A DNA stretch of 64,000 bases from Virgibacillus ndiopensis (GCF_900187325.1 NZ_FZMZ01000004.1:310001-374000), one strand, 5' to 3'. Shown: positions 51,293 to 61,653, counted from the first letter of the stretch. Numbers and translations: made by a program. The notes: a model not told the origin generated them from the letters alone.

Positions 51293-51691
51293 TTAAAATG
51301 TTAATGTGATATTGGCATCTTTTGCATACTCAATGAATGTGGCTGCCCCGCCAACTTCAATTCCGTTAATAAAAGCATCTTTCTCTAAATTCATGAGATC
51401 CATAGTCATTTGACAGCCAATTAATTTAATCCCCAATTCTTGTGCTATGCCCACTAGTTCTTCAATAGATGGAACGTTTGTTTGCTTAAATCCTTCCTGA
51501 AAATGCTCTTTTCCTTCTGGTAGCGGAAGATTTTTGTGTGCTTCCTTGTGAATTAAATTCAATCCTTCGAATGTGAAGAAAATTCCTACCTCCGCATCAG
51601 ACGCTGCTGCCGCTGTTGCTACGTTAAATACCTTATACGCATCAAATAGAGTTCCGTTTGCTGCAATAATTGCTACTTTTGTGTTTGCCAT
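51293..51691 (-). CDS. yrkE: DsrE/DsrF-like sulfur-relay protein
   Basis: A 132-residue protein of the DsrE/DsrF fold (NTKVAIIAANGTLFDAYKVF, then EVGIFFTFEGLNLIH). A Cys sits in IKLIGCQMTMDLMNLEKDAF, the conserved position of the family. Members pass sulfane sulfur between partners and often occur with TusA and rhodanese genes. The start is the ATG at 51691 after GGAGGAATTTAAA. It lies between the YrkF- and YrkH-like genes, the B. subtilis order. Confidence 0.92.
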   Translation of the reverse strand: MANTKVAIIAANGTLFDAYKVFNVATAAAASDAEVGIFFTFEGLNLIHKEAHKNLPLPEGKEHFQEGFKQTNVPSIEELVGIAQELGIKLIGCQMTMDLMNLEKDAFINGIEVGGAATFIEYAKDANITLTF

Positions 51692-51722
51692 TTTAAATTC
51701 CTCCAAATGTGTTTAATAGTTT

Positions 51723-52295
51723 TTAATTATTTTTTTCAGTTGGGCCTTCCCATTTTGTCATACCGGGTATTACATTTTTTACATTTTCAAAGCCCTTTTC
51801 AGTTAACTTTTGTGCGGCTAAATCACTGCGATTGCCTGTACGGCAAATGACATGAATTTCTTTGTCTTCATCAATTTCTGAAAACCTTTCTTCCAATTCC
51901 CCAAGGGGTATATTTACCGCACCAGTTATATGGCCAAATGCAAATTCAGCAGATTCTCGAACATCAAGTATGGTGATGGATTCTTCTCCGTTTATTTTGC
52001 TTCGCAGTTCTTCTAAGTTAATTACATCCTCATGTTTTGTCTCTTCCTTTGTTTCCTCATCTGTTGCTTTTCGTAAATAATGTTTTAGTACATTATCTTC
52101 TTCTATTGTCCCAAGGTACTGGTGCCCAGTACTACCTGCCCATGCCCTGATATCTGCAGTTGAACCCTTATCAGTCGCTTGAACTTCGATTACCTGACCG
52201 GGTTGTAGTTTCGTTATTGCTTTTTTGGTTTTGACGATCGGCATTGGACACGCTAACCCCTTTGCGTCTAGCGTTTCATTTGCTGTAATGTTCAT
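51723..52295 (-). CDS. yrkF: TusA-rhodanese fusion protein
   Basis: A 190-residue protein. The TusA domain (1-75) has [21 protein letters not shown] charged linker (about 75-95, TDEETKEETKHEDV) follows. The rhodanese domain (about 95-188) has ITILDVRESAEFAFGHITGA and the active loop HVICRTGNRSDLA with catalytic Cys. It should move sulfane sulfur from persulfides to carrier proteins. AAGGAGGAGC precedes the ATG. The TusA part is very like the separate TusA protein of the same operon. Confidence 0.93.
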   Translation of the reverse strand: MNITANETLDAKGLACPMPIVKTKKAITKLQPGQVIEVQATDKGSTADIRAWAGSTGHQYLGTIEEDNVLKHYLRKATDEETKEETKHEDVINLEELRSKINGEESITILDVRESAEFAFGHITGAVNIPLGELEERFSEIDEDKEIHVICRTGNRSDLAAQKLTEKGFENVKNVIPGMTKWEGPTEKNN

Positions 52296-52308
52296 TTAAG
52301 CTCCTCCT

Positions 52309-52404
52309 TTATTTCTCTACTTCATCTTCCCGGACGTCAATAATGGTTATGTTATCTCCGTTTTTTAATTTCTTTGCTAGTTCTCTCGCTGTTATTTCCT
52401 TCAT
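52309..52404 (-). CDS. Truncated rhodanese N-terminus (31 aa)
   Basis: With a good GGAGGGG site and ATG, this small frame codes for KEITARELAKKLKNGDNITI then IDVREDEVEK and stops. It matches the first about 30 residues of a rhodanese domain and lacks the catalytic loop. It is the first frame of the yrk-type operon, and its stop overlaps the ribosome binding site of the YrkF-like gene. It may be a gene remnant kept as a translated leader. I am confident it is a fragment, less so that it matters. Confidence 0.6.
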   Translation of the reverse strand: MKEITARELAKKLKNGDNITIIDVREDEVEK

Positions 52405-52450
52405 TACTTTTCCCCTCCAAATTGTTCATTTTTCTCTTCTCTTTTAGACA

Positions 52451-52478
52451 TTTTAAATACCGATATGGGTATTTAAAA
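52451..52478. promoter_or_regulatory. CstR/CsoR-type operator (28-bp palindrome)
   Basis: TTTTAAATACC (52451-52461) is perfectly complementary to GGTATTTAAAA (52468-52478) around a 6-bp centre. The ATACC...GGTAT core is the form bound by CsoR/CstR proteins. It sits about 50 bp before the first yrk-operon frame, so it probably controls that operon. Confidence 0.78.
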
Positions 52479-52524
52479 CAGCAAAAAATAAATTAATAAA
52501 TCCACATTTATCTTCCACAACATT

Positions 52525-52550
52525 TTATACATATAGGGGTAGGGGTATTT
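52525..52550. promoter_or_regulatory. Second CstR-type operator candidate
   Basis: ATACATATAGGGGTAGGGGTAT is GC-rich in the centre and resembles CsoR/CstR sites, though its arms are imperfect. It lies about 50-70 bp above the first palindrome, within the region between cstR and the yrk operon. Confidence 0.45.
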
Positions 52551-52638
52551 ATGTTTGCTAAAAAAATTGGGTTAACTACTTTTACTTAACCCACATTTTA
52601 TAATAAAAGCTTAAAAATATATTATCAACAAAACCTTC

Positions 52639-52899
52639 TTATCTACTTCTAACAAGTAAATTAACAGCTTCTTTAATCAGGTCTTCAGAGTTTCTGCCGT
52701 TTTCCTTTTCGTCACGAATACATTGTTCTAAATTTTTACTAACAATTAACGCAGCAGTACGATCGATAGCACTTCTGACTGCCGACATTTGCGTCACAAC
52801 ATCCCTACAATCTTTTTCTTCCTCCATCATTTTTAATAATCCTCTAACTTGTCCTTCAACACGTTTTACTCTATTTTTAGTTTGGGGATCGTATTTCAT
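52639..52899 (-). CDS. cstR: CstR-like persulfide-sensing repressor
   Basis: An 86-residue helical repressor of the CsoR/FrmR/RcnR family (B. subtilis YrkD position). Two Cys are placed as in CstR (EEEKDCRDVVTQ and NLEQCIRDEK). The His that CsoR uses next to its second ligand is absent, so it should react with persulfides rather than bind copper. It is upstream of the yrk-type operon on the same strand, with two operator-like sites between. The start ATG at 52899 follows AGGTAGGTG. A second CsoR-family gene (26.4 kb) in the window is the copper type. Confidence 0.9.
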   Translation of the reverse strand: MKYDPQTKNRVKRVEGQVRGLLKMMEEEKDCRDVVTQMSAVRSAIDRTAALIVSKNLEQCIRDEKENGRNSEDLIKEAVNLLVRSR

Positions 52900-53109
52900 A
52901 TAAACACCTACCTTTTCCTTCATCTATAATTAGAAAATATACCAGTTATCACCATTCTTTAGAGGCTGCAACAAACTCATACTACGTTTGCAAAAATGAA
53001 CATTCTACTGATGAAAAATAAACGAATAAGAAAATTAATTTTTATCATAGTACTTATGATCTTGAAAAAGAATGCAAATACACAATATACCCATCTAGGT
53101 ATGTTTGTC

Positions 53110-53160
53110 AACTTCTGTGGCTATGAAAATAAGCATCAAGGGAAATTGGAATCAATTTAA
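53110..53160 (+). other. Fragment resembling T-box stem I of the trpS leader
   Basis: TGTGGCTATGAAAATAAGCA and the following CAAGGGAAATTGGAAT resemble GTGGATGGTGAAAACAAGTA and CCAAGGTAAATTGGAAT in the trpS T-box leader 1.7 kb downstream. No T-box core or terminator follows. It appears to be a decayed duplicate of the leader's 5' part. Confidence 0.4.
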
Positions 53161-53284
53161 AGATTTCTTCTTTGTTTTCCAACCAATTTATGTTTTGTAA
53201 TCTGTTATTTCGTTATTCCATTTCTTTACATTATTGAATATAATAGACTTGATTAACTAAATAAGAGGATGTGGAATAGAAAAA

Positions 53285-54190
53285 ATGCTGTATAAGTCGC
53301 GTACAAAATCAAATGAATTAAAAATTCTAGAACTATTAAACAACCGAATGAAGTTAGATAACAAGGACAAACAACACCTTTTGAATCTAAAAAAAGGTTA
53401 TGAAGGAGAAGTGATTTTTGATAGCTTAACTGAACAACTACAGTGTGAATGCTTGATATTAAATGATTTGTTACTAGAAGTAAATAGTACCACCTTTCAA
53501 ATTGATTCCCTATTTATTGTGCAAGGTAGGATCTACTTTTATGAAGTTAAAAACTTTGAAGGAGATTACTATTACGAGTCTAATAAACTATACAAAAAGC
53601 CTAAATTTGAAATTGTTAATCCACTTGACCAACTTAGTAGAAGTGAATCCTTACTTCGACAACTACTTTTCAACCTCGGTTTTAACCTTCCAATTGAATC
53701 TCTCATAGTTTTCATCAATCCCAATTTCACTTTATATCAAGCTCCTTTAAATAAACCAATTCTTTTCCTTGGCCAAGTTAAAAGACATCTAAATAATTTA
53801 AATACAACCCCTTCAAAATTAACAATAAAACACAAAAAAATTGCAGAACAATTATTTTTATTGCATAAATCTGATTCTCCATATAAACAGATACCTCCCT
53901 ACAATTATGAACAGCTACGAAAAGGAATTATTTGCCCAAAGTGCCAATCACTTTACCAATCTGTTGAAAAAAGAAAGTGCATTTGTCAATACTGTGGACA
54001 AGCCGAATCAGTTGTAGACGCTGTTCTTAGAAATACTAAGGAATTTAAGCTTTTATTCCCAAATGAAAAGATCACGACGAATAAAATTCATGATTGGTGC
54101 CAGGTGGTACAATCGAAAGAAAGGATTAGAAAAGTTTTGAAAAGCAATTTTAAAATTGTGGGGGTTCATCAATGGTCCCACTATGAATAA
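53285..54190 (+). CDS. NERD-domain protein with C-terminal zinc ribbon
   Basis: A 301-residue protein. The NERD (nuclease-related) domain is at about 36-150: KGYEGEVIFDSLTEQLQCEC, LLLEVNSTTFQIDSLFIVQG and IYFYEVKNFEGDYYYESNKL carry the E...D...ExK residues of the restriction-endonuclease-like fold. A zinc ribbon (about 212-240) has ICPKCQSLY and CICQYCGQAE. The role is unknown; NERD proteins are suspected DNA-processing enzymes. The ATG follows GAGGATGTGGAAT. It is not part of an obvious defence cluster. Confidence 0.88.
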   Translation: MLYKSRTKSNELKILELLNNRMKLDNKDKQHLLNLKKGYEGEVIFDSLTEQLQCECLILNDLLLEVNSTTFQIDSLFIVQGRIYFYEVKNFEGDYYYESNKLYKKPKFEIVNPLDQLSRSESLLRQLLFNLGFNLPIESLIVFINPNFTLYQAPLNKPILFLGQVKRHLNNLNTTPSKLTIKHKKIAEQLFLLHKSDSPYKQIPPYNYEQLRKGIICPKCQSLYQSVEKRKCICQYCGQAESVVDAVLRNTKEFKLLFPNEKITTNKIHDWCQVVQSKERIRKVLKSNFKIVGVHQWSHYE

Positions 54191-54261
54191 ATTATTTATT
54201 GTTGGCAAATTTAGATGCCTCTGTCCTCATGATTTAAATTAAGTGCTTTTTATTGGTTCTA
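54191..54261. other. Short spacer before the tandem repeat
   Basis: AT-rich spacer after the NERD gene; nothing supported here. Confidence 0.4.
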
Positions 54262-54730
54262 ATTCTTTAATTTGCTCTTCACGGCATTGATGAAGAGCTT
54301 TTCTTCGGTTTTATCGCTTTAATTTGTTCTTCATGGCATCTATGAAGAGCTGTTCTTCGGTTTTATCGCTTTAATTTGTTCTTCATGGCATCTATGAAGG
54401 GCTGTTTCTTCGGTTTTATCGCTTTAATTTGTTCTTCATGGCATCTATGAAGGGCTGTTCTTCGGTTTTATCGCTTTAATTTGTTCTTCATGCATCTATG
54501 AAGAGCTGTTCTTCGGTTTTATCGCTTTAATTTGTTCTTCACAGCATTGATGAAGAGCTTTTCTTTGGTTCTACCGCTTTAATTTGCTCTTCATGGCATC
54601 TATGAAGGGCTGTTCTTCGGTTCTACCACTTTAATTTGTTCTTCATGGCATCTATGAATAGCCTCTCTTCGATTCTATCGCTTTAATTTGCTCTTCACGG
54701 CATCAAATGTAGAGCAAATTAAAGTTCACT
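54262..54730. repeat. Tandem array of about 8.5 copies of a 52-bp hairpin-bearing unit
   Basis: The unit begins CTTTAATTTGTTCTTCATGG and ends TTCTTCGGTTTTATCG, with about 52 bp per copy. Each copy holds an inverted repeat (TTCTTCAT/ATGAAGAG; in the first copy GCTCTTCA/TGAAGAGC) around GGCATCT or GGCATTG. Inner copies are almost identical; edge copies are more diverged, as expected for an array growing from the middle. No gene or ribosome binding site is inside. The last partial copy ends in GAGCAAATTAAAG, complementary to its start. Confidence 0.88.
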
Positions 54731-54779
54731 TCTTGCATTTCAACACTAAACTATATATAATAAAAAAAAATCAATATCA

Positions 54780-56013
<1,234 letters not shown>

Positions 56014-56018
56014 AATAA

Positions 56019-56050
56019 AAAATCAGTGAGACCTTTCTCACTGATTTTTT
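56019..56050 (+). terminator. Terminator of trpS
   Basis: AAAATCAGTGAGA pairs exactly with TCTCACTGATTTT over a 4-nt loop and is followed by TTTTG. Strong intrinsic terminator. Confidence 0.9.
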
Positions 56051-56137
56051 GTTTTGGCGTTTTATAAACGTTTTCGCTATTTGATTAGAGAAATACTGTC
56101 AATAGGAAAATAAATCCTTACCAGTTTAAAAAAGCCT

Positions 56138-56899
56138 TTATTTAAGTTTTGACGTATCTTGTTCTTGTGTATTCTCAAGTTCCCACATTTTTTCAAGGAA
56201 AGGCTGTCCCTTGATTAATTTTGCACATAAATCCTCATGTGCTTTGCTCCAACCATGCTTTACCCCCTGATATAATGCTTGCCAAACTTTTTCCTCATCC
56301 ATAAATCGTATATATGGGTATTCTTTTGGGTTCCATTCTGTTAACCAATATCGTAGTTCCTCAAGGTTATTCGTCGTATGTAATTGATCAAGTGCCATCA
56401 TGAGTAACTGCTTTAATTGACGTTCTCTTCTCGTTAATCCGACAACGAGTTCCGGTGGCATAGATAGCATATGGTATTCTTTTTTACTAAGACTCTCATC
56501 AAATTTAAACAATTGAGGTTTTGTACCATCAATCATATCAAACACTAATTGTTCCTGTCGTGGAATCAACCTGCTTTTTCGAATTGGAATTTGGTATCCA
56601 ATCGTATCAATAGCAATAATGTCGTTTCCATCTGTCACAACACAAGCATAGTCTAAAACCGTACGTTCTTGTCCCTTTCTAACATATGCGCGTTTATAAA
56701 TAGCATCAAGCATTGGTTTAGGTAAGTCATGCATATCATTTTCAATATAATTGTACAAACTATCGTTTATGTAAAGTAGTGGAACCTGATCTAACAGTTC
56801 AATCCCATCATCTTTACGCCACTCATGAAAAAAACATACGTTGTACCCGTTCTCTTCTCCTTCAAACCAATTCACCCAAACATCGTGTAAATATAACAT
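56138..56899 (-). CDS. yjbA: YjbA-family protein (DUF3603)
   Basis: A 253-residue conserved protein of unknown function found in most bacilli. Recognised segments are [20 protein letters not shown], then [18 protein letters not shown] and [20 protein letters not shown]. Helical C-terminal text follows ([19 protein letters not shown]). It has no membrane segment. The ATG at 56899 follows GAGGG; an in-frame TTG two codons upstream sits inside that site. It is convergent with trpS and near fabF, matching B. subtilis synteny. Confidence 0.93.
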   Translation of the reverse strand: MLYLHDVWVNWFEGEENGYNVCFFHEWRKDDGIELLDQVPLLYINDSLYNYIENDMHDLPKPMLDAIYKRAYVRKGQERTVLDYACVVTDGNDIIAIDTIGYQIPIRKSRLIPRQEQLVFDMIDGTKPQLFKFDESLSKKEYHMLSMPPELVVGLTRRERQLKQLLMMALDQLHTTNNLEELRYWLTEWNPKEYPYIRFMDEEKVWQALYQGVKHGWSKAHEDLCAKLIKGQPFLEKMWELENTQEQDTSKLK

Positions 56900-56983
56900 A
56901 TACAACCCTCACTTTTTTTGAATGAAATCATTTAAAATACATTATGACCATCATTAAAAAAATTATTCTAAGAGAAACTTAAT

Positions 56984-57190
56984 TTAAGAGTTGTTTGGGT
57001 AACTATAAAGCGCCACTGCTATAATCAGGAAACCAATTGGTAAAAAATAACACTCGGGTCTTCCTAAAACAAAGACAAGGTAATCTCCCCAGCCTAGACC
57101 TGCCGGTAAGAAATTTGTATATGCAATAAGTGTCACTCCACCAGTGACAGCTAGTCCAAATCCTAGCAAAAATAAAAAAATAGAAAACAT
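56984..57190 (-). CDS. Small membrane protein (68 aa) between fabF and yjbA
   Basis: A 68-residue protein with two hydrophobic helices (SIFLFLLGFGLAVTGGVTLI and FLPIGFLIIAVALY) joined by a loop with GLGWGDYLVFVLGRPECY. The ATG at 57190 follows GAGGTG. It sits where other bacilli have yjaZ or app genes; I do not recognise its family. Confidence 0.7.
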   Translation of the reverse strand: MFSIFLFLLGFGLAVTGGVTLIAYTNFLPAGLGWGDYLVFVLGRPECYFLPIGFLIIAVALYSYPNNS

Positions 57191-57374
57191 TATCCATTCA
57201 CCTCGTGCTTGTCCATGCCTTTTGTTCATTTTATGCTTGGAGGAGTGAATACATGATTAATTTATACAATGTAGACAGATTCTTATTAAGTTGTTGAGGG
57301 ATTTGAGTGAATATCAACCGCTTTGCTTGCTTATTAACTAAATGGTTAAGTAAATCATCCGCTTTTGACATCAA

Positions 57375-57422
57375 CAAAAAAGACTATCTCGTCCGGGTAA
57401 ATAAACACCCTTGAGATAGTCT
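57375..57422 (-). terminator. Terminator of fabH-fabF
   Basis: AGACTATCTC pairs exactly with GAGATAGTCT, with an inner GGGTG/CACCC stem, then TTTTTTG on the minus strand. It lies 16 bp after fabF. Confidence 0.88.
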
Positions 57423-57437
57423 CTATACACAAAAAAC

Positions 57438-58676
57438 TTAGTTAAACTTTTTAAATATCAATGCAACATTATGTCCACCAAACCCAAGTGAATTGCTCAT
57501 CACTACATTTACATCTTGTTTACGAGCTTCATTTGGTACATAATCCAAGTCACATTCAGGATCTGGTGTTTCATAGTTTGTTGTGGCTGGAATAATACCG
57601 TCTTCAATGGATTTTAATGCAATCACTGATTCAATTCCACCAGCAGCACCTAGCAAATGCCCTGTCATCGATTTTGTTGAAGAAATCGCGACATCTCGTG
57701 CATATTCGTTAAATACTGTCTTTATTGCTTGTGTTTCAAATTTATCGTTTAAGTTTGTGCTTGTTCCATGTGCGTTAATGTAATCAATATCTGATGGGGT
57801 CATCTCAGCATCATTCAACGCCTGTTGCATGGCTCTAGCTGCACCTTCTCCATCTAATGCTGGTGCAGTAATATGATATGCATCTCCAGTTGCACCATAA
57901 CCAACAATTTCACCATAAATTTTAGCACCACGTTTTTGTGCTGATTCAAGTGTTTCCAAGATGATAATTCCCGCACCTTCACCCATAACAAAGCCATCAC
58001 GGTTCTGGTCGAATGGTCTGCTTGCTTTTGATGGATCTTCATTTAATGACAATGCCTTTGCAGAACTAAATCCGGCAAATGCCATATTAGAAATTGGTGC
58101 TTCCGTTCCACCTGTAATCATATAGTCAGCACCACCGCGCTGGATCACTTTAAATGCATCACCTATTGAATTGGCACCTGACGCACAGGCGGTTGTTGAG
58201 CATGAATTAATTCCTTTTGCACCTAGCTGAATAGAAACTTGACCTGCAGCCATGTCTGGAATCATCATTGGAACAAAAAATGGACTGACTTTACGCGGAC
58301 CTTTTTCTAATAATTTCGTATGTTGATCCTCCCATGTTTGCATTCCACCAATTCCTGAACCAATCCAAACACCAACACGATTAGCAATATCCTCGTTAAT
58401 TGTAAGGTTGGCATCTTCAACAGCCATTTTTGCTGCTGCAACTGCATACTGTGTGAACGGATCCATTTTTCTTGCATCTTTTTTGTCCATATACTTTGTT
58501 GGATCAAAATCTTTTATTTCTGCAGCAACTTTAGCAGGAAAATCATCTTTATTCACTTTTGTGACAAAGTCAATTCCTGAATTTCCAGCTACGATATTAC
58601 TCCATGTAGACTGTACATCATTTCCTAATGGAGAAACTGCCCCAAGGCCAGTGACAACAACTCTTCTTGCTTCCAT
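57438..58676 (-). CDS. fabF: 3-oxoacyl-ACP synthase II (FabF)
   Basis: A 412-residue condensing enzyme that elongates acyl-ACP with malonyl-ACP. The catalytic triad Cys-His-His is seen: Cys in [15 protein letters not shown] (about 163), His in [13 protein letters not shown] (about 303) and His in [13 protein letters not shown] (about 340). The N-terminus [17 protein letters not shown] is typical. The length fits FabF (about 413). It is the second gene of the fabH-fabF operon, 34 bp after fabH, with TAGGAGGAG. Confidence 0.97.
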   Translation of the reverse strand: MEARRVVVTGLGAVSPLGNDVQSTWSNIVAGNSGIDFVTKVNKDDFPAKVAAEIKDFDPTKYMDKKDARKMDPFTQYAVAAAKMAVEDANLTINEDIANRVGVWIGSGIGGMQTWEDQHTKLLEKGPRKVSPFFVPMMIPDMAAGQVSIQLGAKGINSCSTTACASGANSIGDAFKVIQRGGADYMITGGTEAPISNMAFAGFSSAKALSLNEDPSKASRPFDQNRDGFVMGEGAGIIILETLESAQKRGAKIYGEIVGYGATGDAYHITAPALDGEGAARAMQQALNDAEMTPSDIDYINAHGTSTNLNDKFETQAIKTVFNEYARDVAISSTKSMTGHLLGAAGGIESVIALKSIEDGIIPATTNYETPDPECDLDYVPNEARKQDVNVVMSNSLGFGGHNVALIFKKFN

Positions 58677-58710
58677 TGGTACTCCTCCTAATCATTCTTG
58701 TCTAGTAGCA

Positions 58711-59649
58711 TTATTTTCCCCAGCGTAATGCAACCGCACCCCATGTTAAACCGCCGCCGAAACCGACTAAAACAAGTAAATCATTATCTTTAATTTTACC
58801 ATTTTTAACATCCTCTGATAAAGCAATTGGTATAGATGCAGCGGATGTATTTCCATATCTTGTTATTGATTTTGCCATTTTATCTTCAGAAATCCCCAAA
58901 CGTTCTCGAGCAGCTTCCATAATACGAATGTTAGCTTGGTGTGGGATAAGATAATCTACTTCATCTTTGTTCAATCCAATTTTTTCAATAACACTTACAG
59001 CTGACTTAGGCATTTGTCTAACAGCAAATTTGAAAACTTCGCGACCATTTTGAATAAGATGTTGTTTCTCATCCTGATATAAATGTTTTCCACCCGCTCC
59101 ATTTGCTCCTAATTCAAACGATAAAATTCCTTTTCCCTCAGAGACATTGCCGATAATAGCTGCACCTGCACCGTCACCAAAAAGGACACACGTATTGCGG
59201 TCTTCCCAATCGGTAATTTTTGAAAGTTTTTCAACACCAACTACTAAAATGTGTTTATACACGTTTGTATCAATAAATTGCTTAGCAGTGATTATTCCGT
59301 ACATAAATCCAGAGCATGCGGCGCCAATATCCATTGCTGCAGCATTTACAGCACCTAAATGATCTTGTATTCGACATGCTACAGATGGAAATGGTGAATC
59401 AGGAGTAACAGTTGCTACTAAGATTAAATCGATCTCTTCCGCTTTTATATCCGCTTCGTTTAACGCTTCTTGAGCGGCAAAGAATGCCATATCTGATGTA
59501 TCAACATCGTCATTAGCGATCCTGCGTTCTTCGATACCTGTTCTTGTTCTGATCCATTCATCACTTGTCTCAACTATCTTTTCCATATCTTTATTTGTAA
59601 CCACATTGGACGGGACATAGTGACCTGTTCCTAAAATACCCACACTCAT
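58711..59649 (-). CDS. fabH: 3-oxoacyl-ACP synthase III (FabH)
   Basis: A 312-residue initiating condensing enzyme that joins acetyl- or branched acyl-CoA to malonyl-ACP. The triad is Cys in [13 protein letters not shown] (about 113), His in [11 protein letters not shown] (about 238) and Asn in [13 protein letters not shown] (about 268). The C-terminus [15 protein letters not shown] is typical. In bacilli it sets the branched-chain fatty acid pattern. The promoter region carries a FapR-like box, as expected for this regulon. An AAGGGGATG site precedes the ATG. Confidence 0.97.
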   Translation of the reverse strand: MSVGILGTGHYVPSNVVTNKDMEKIVETSDEWIRTRTGIEERRIANDDVDTSDMAFFAAQEALNEADIKAEEIDLILVATVTPDSPFPSVACRIQDHLGAVNAAAMDIGAACSGFMYGIITAKQFIDTNVYKHILVVGVEKLSKITDWEDRNTCVLFGDGAGAAIIGNVSEGKGILSFELGANGAGGKHLYQDEKQHLIQNGREVFKFAVRQMPKSAVSVIEKIGLNKDEVDYLIPHQANIRIMEAARERLGISEDKMAKSITRYGNTSAASIPIALSEDVKNGKIKDNDLLVLVGFGGGLTWGAVALRWGK

Positions 59650-59689
59650 ATTTTCATCCCCTTATGGACTTTTGTTTTGATATCAATTC

Positions 59690-59734
59690 TTATGACTTGG
59701 TACTAATTTTAATGCATTCTTATCCTAGTTGCAA
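59690..59734 (-). promoter_or_regulatory. fabH-fabF promoter with FapR-like box
   Basis: On the minus strand TTGCAA (59729-59734) and TAAAAT (59706-59711) are separated by 17 bp. TTAGTACCAAGTCATAA (59690-59706) overlaps the start region; its left half fits the FapR palindrome (TTAGTACC) fully and its right half partly. FapR represses lipid-synthesis genes until malonyl-CoA rises. Confidence 0.6.
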
Positions 59735-59789
59735 GAAAAACAAATAAAAAGTAATAAAATCAAACCAGGTACTTAACGACTACCAAAAA

Positions 59790-60758
59790 CTATTCCTCTA
59801 TTTCATTAGGCAATAATCCCGTATCAATATAATCCTCTATTGCTTCATTAATTTCATCACGAAGATCTTCAGGAACCTCTGGACTATACTCCCCTAAAGT
59901 GATAACGTCATCTTGAAAATCGAACGTCAATATGTCTCCATTTAATTCGTTATCGTTGAATTTTTCCGCAACAAGCTCGTACAATTTATCAACATGCTGA
60001 ACGGTACTCGTTAGGACAGTTGATTCAGCAATATCCGATTGGTCTGAAACATAACCAATTGCATAAATTCCATCCTTACTTGCTTGTTTAATAATATCCA
60101 CACTATAGGAATCTCCCGATGGATAGATAACATCAATACCATTGTCTAGCATCGCCTTATACATTTCCATTGCAGTACTTTTGTCACTCCAGTTATTAAC
60201 ATATTGAATATGTACCTCTGCAGCAGGATTACGATACTTTACACCCTCATAAAACCCTTCAATTTCTGGTTGCCATTCATAAGCAGCAATAATCCCAACC
60301 TGATTCGTTTTTGTCATCGCTCCCGCTATCATTCCACCAAAAAAACCCATAGCATGAGAATTAAAATTTAAACTGGTAACATTTTTGGCCGAATATCCAC
60401 CATTAAAATAAACAAATTGTACATCTGGGTAAGCCTCCGAAATATCCACGAAGTATTTTCCATACGTACTACTATGCCCAAATATCAGATTTACCCCATT
60501 ATTTACAAACTCGTCCACTGCATCTGTAACATCCTGTTGTGTTTTAATTCCTTCTTTAAAATATACATCAACATCAAATTCTTCACTAATAGATAATAGG
60601 CCCTTGTACCCTTTTTTGCCCCATGATTGATCATGGATTGAGTCCTCAACGAGCATCCCTACTTTTTGAATTTTATCCTGTTCAAAATAGCTACCGCAGC
60701 CTGATAGTAGAATGAATTCAAATGCTATTAAAGAAAGGATGAATAGCTTTTTCAACAT
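59790..60758 (-). CDS. med: Med-like BMP-family lipoprotein
   Basis: A 322-residue substrate-binding-type lipoprotein. The signal peptide ends with lipobox LLSGC (Cys at about 21). The BMP (PnrA-like) domain has KVGMLVEDSIHDQSWGKKGY, GHSSTYGKYFVDISEAYPDV, GFFGGMIAGAMTK and VGIIAAYEWQPEIEGFYEGV. In B. subtilis Med lies just before comZ and fabH and promotes competence by raising comK. The comZ gene normally between med and fabH is absent here. The start is the ATG at 60758 behind AGGAG. Confidence 0.9.
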   Translation of the reverse strand: MLKKLFILSLIAFEFILLSGCGSYFEQDKIQKVGMLVEDSIHDQSWGKKGYKGLLSISEEFDVDVYFKEGIKTQQDVTDAVDEFVNNGVNLIFGHSSTYGKYFVDISEAYPDVQFVYFNGGYSAKNVTSLNFNSHAMGFFGGMIAGAMTKTNQVGIIAAYEWQPEIEGFYEGVKYRNPAAEVHIQYVNNWSDKSTAMEMYKAMLDNGIDVIYPSGDSYSVDIIKQASKDGIYAIGYVSDQSDIAESTVLTSTVQHVDKLYELVAEKFNDNELNGDILTFDFQDDVITLGEYSPEVPEDLRDEINEAIEDYIDTGLLPNEIEE

Positions 60759-60852
60759 GTGCACTCCTAACCATGAACATTGATATAACAACAATTATTT
60801 CTTATATTGTATCGTTTTACCACTTTTACGTAAATGAAATATAACATTACAT

Positions 60853-61479
60853 TTATATTACACTATAAAGCTTTCTAAACTTATTATAATGCGATTGAAC
60901 TACTTTTAAGTTTTCTTGTATAGGTTTATTGTCACGAACGTAGATTGATTTTTTAGGATTATCCCCATTCATTTTTTTATTTACTGAAGATTTTATTTCA
61001 AGAGCTTGTGAAAGATAATCCGATTTTGACACCTGCAACAAACATTGAATGAAATCGTCAATATAAATAGCTTCTGACAAAAATTGTTCTGAGTCAAATC
61101 GGATGAAATCATTTTTATAATAAAAACCTTCTTCATTCATTTCCATCCATTCTCCAAAGAGTAATGGTAATTTAATTGTCACGATGCTCGATTCCTGTTC
61201 ATTTGTAATAGTATCATAACTTAATTGGATTGTGCGTTTCGAGTTAAACGTTTGTTTTGGCAAGGAGGCATCGACTAAAACAGTTGTTTCATATTGTTGC
61301 TCACTTAGCTTGTTTGGATTTAATGAGAATAAATCGTTCCTCCCAAAGAACATGGATAAAACTTCTTTTTTTTCGGAAGAGATTTCATCAAAACCAACAA
61401 CATGGCACCCTTGATTTAATAAATGTTTGACGAGATGAAAACCTACCCACTGAAAACAATTTGTTACGATATAAGTCAT
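60853..61479 (-). CDS. NAD-dependent epimerase-like protein (YjaV-like)
   Basis: A 208-residue protein with a Rossmann-type start (TYIVTNCFQWVGFHLVKHLL) whose glycine motif is degenerate (no GxxGxxG). LPLLFGEWMEMNEEGF and EAIYIDDFIQCLLQVSKS are like late parts of extended SDR epimerases. The catalytic Tyr-x-x-x-Lys is not seen, so it is probably not an active enzyme of that type. In B. subtilis a similar short protein (YjaU/YjaV) precedes med. The ATG at 61479 follows GAGGAGGGGG; the longer frame is not supported. Confidence 0.72.
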   Translation of the reverse strand: MTYIVTNCFQWVGFHLVKHLLNQGCHVVGFDEISSEKKEVLSMFFGRNDLFSLNPNKLSEQQYETTVLVDASLPKQTFNSKRTIQLSYDTITNEQESSIVTIKLPLLFGEWMEMNEEGFYYKNDFIRFDSEQFLSEAIYIDDFIQCLLQVSKSDYLSQALEIKSSVNKKMNGDNPKKSIYVRDNKPIQENLKVVQSHYNKFRKLYSVI

Positions 61480-61653
61480 GTTTATCCCCCTCCTCATACC
61501 TATCCCACATGAACAGTATGCTCCCATAAAAAAGACCTTCTTAGGAAGTTTCACTTTATTACATCTTATTCATCGTATGTAAGAAATACTTTTATTTTTT
61601 GTACTGATTTGGTAAACTAAAATTAAGATTGTTATAAAAATGAGGTGTTATAG

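Noticed and set aside
53285-54190. Defence island centred on the NERD protein
   Set aside because: No restriction, toxin or other defence genes flank it; it stands next to sulfur genes and trpS.
54262-54730. CRISPR array
   Set aside because: Units are contiguous 52-bp tandem copies without unique spacers, and no cas genes are present.
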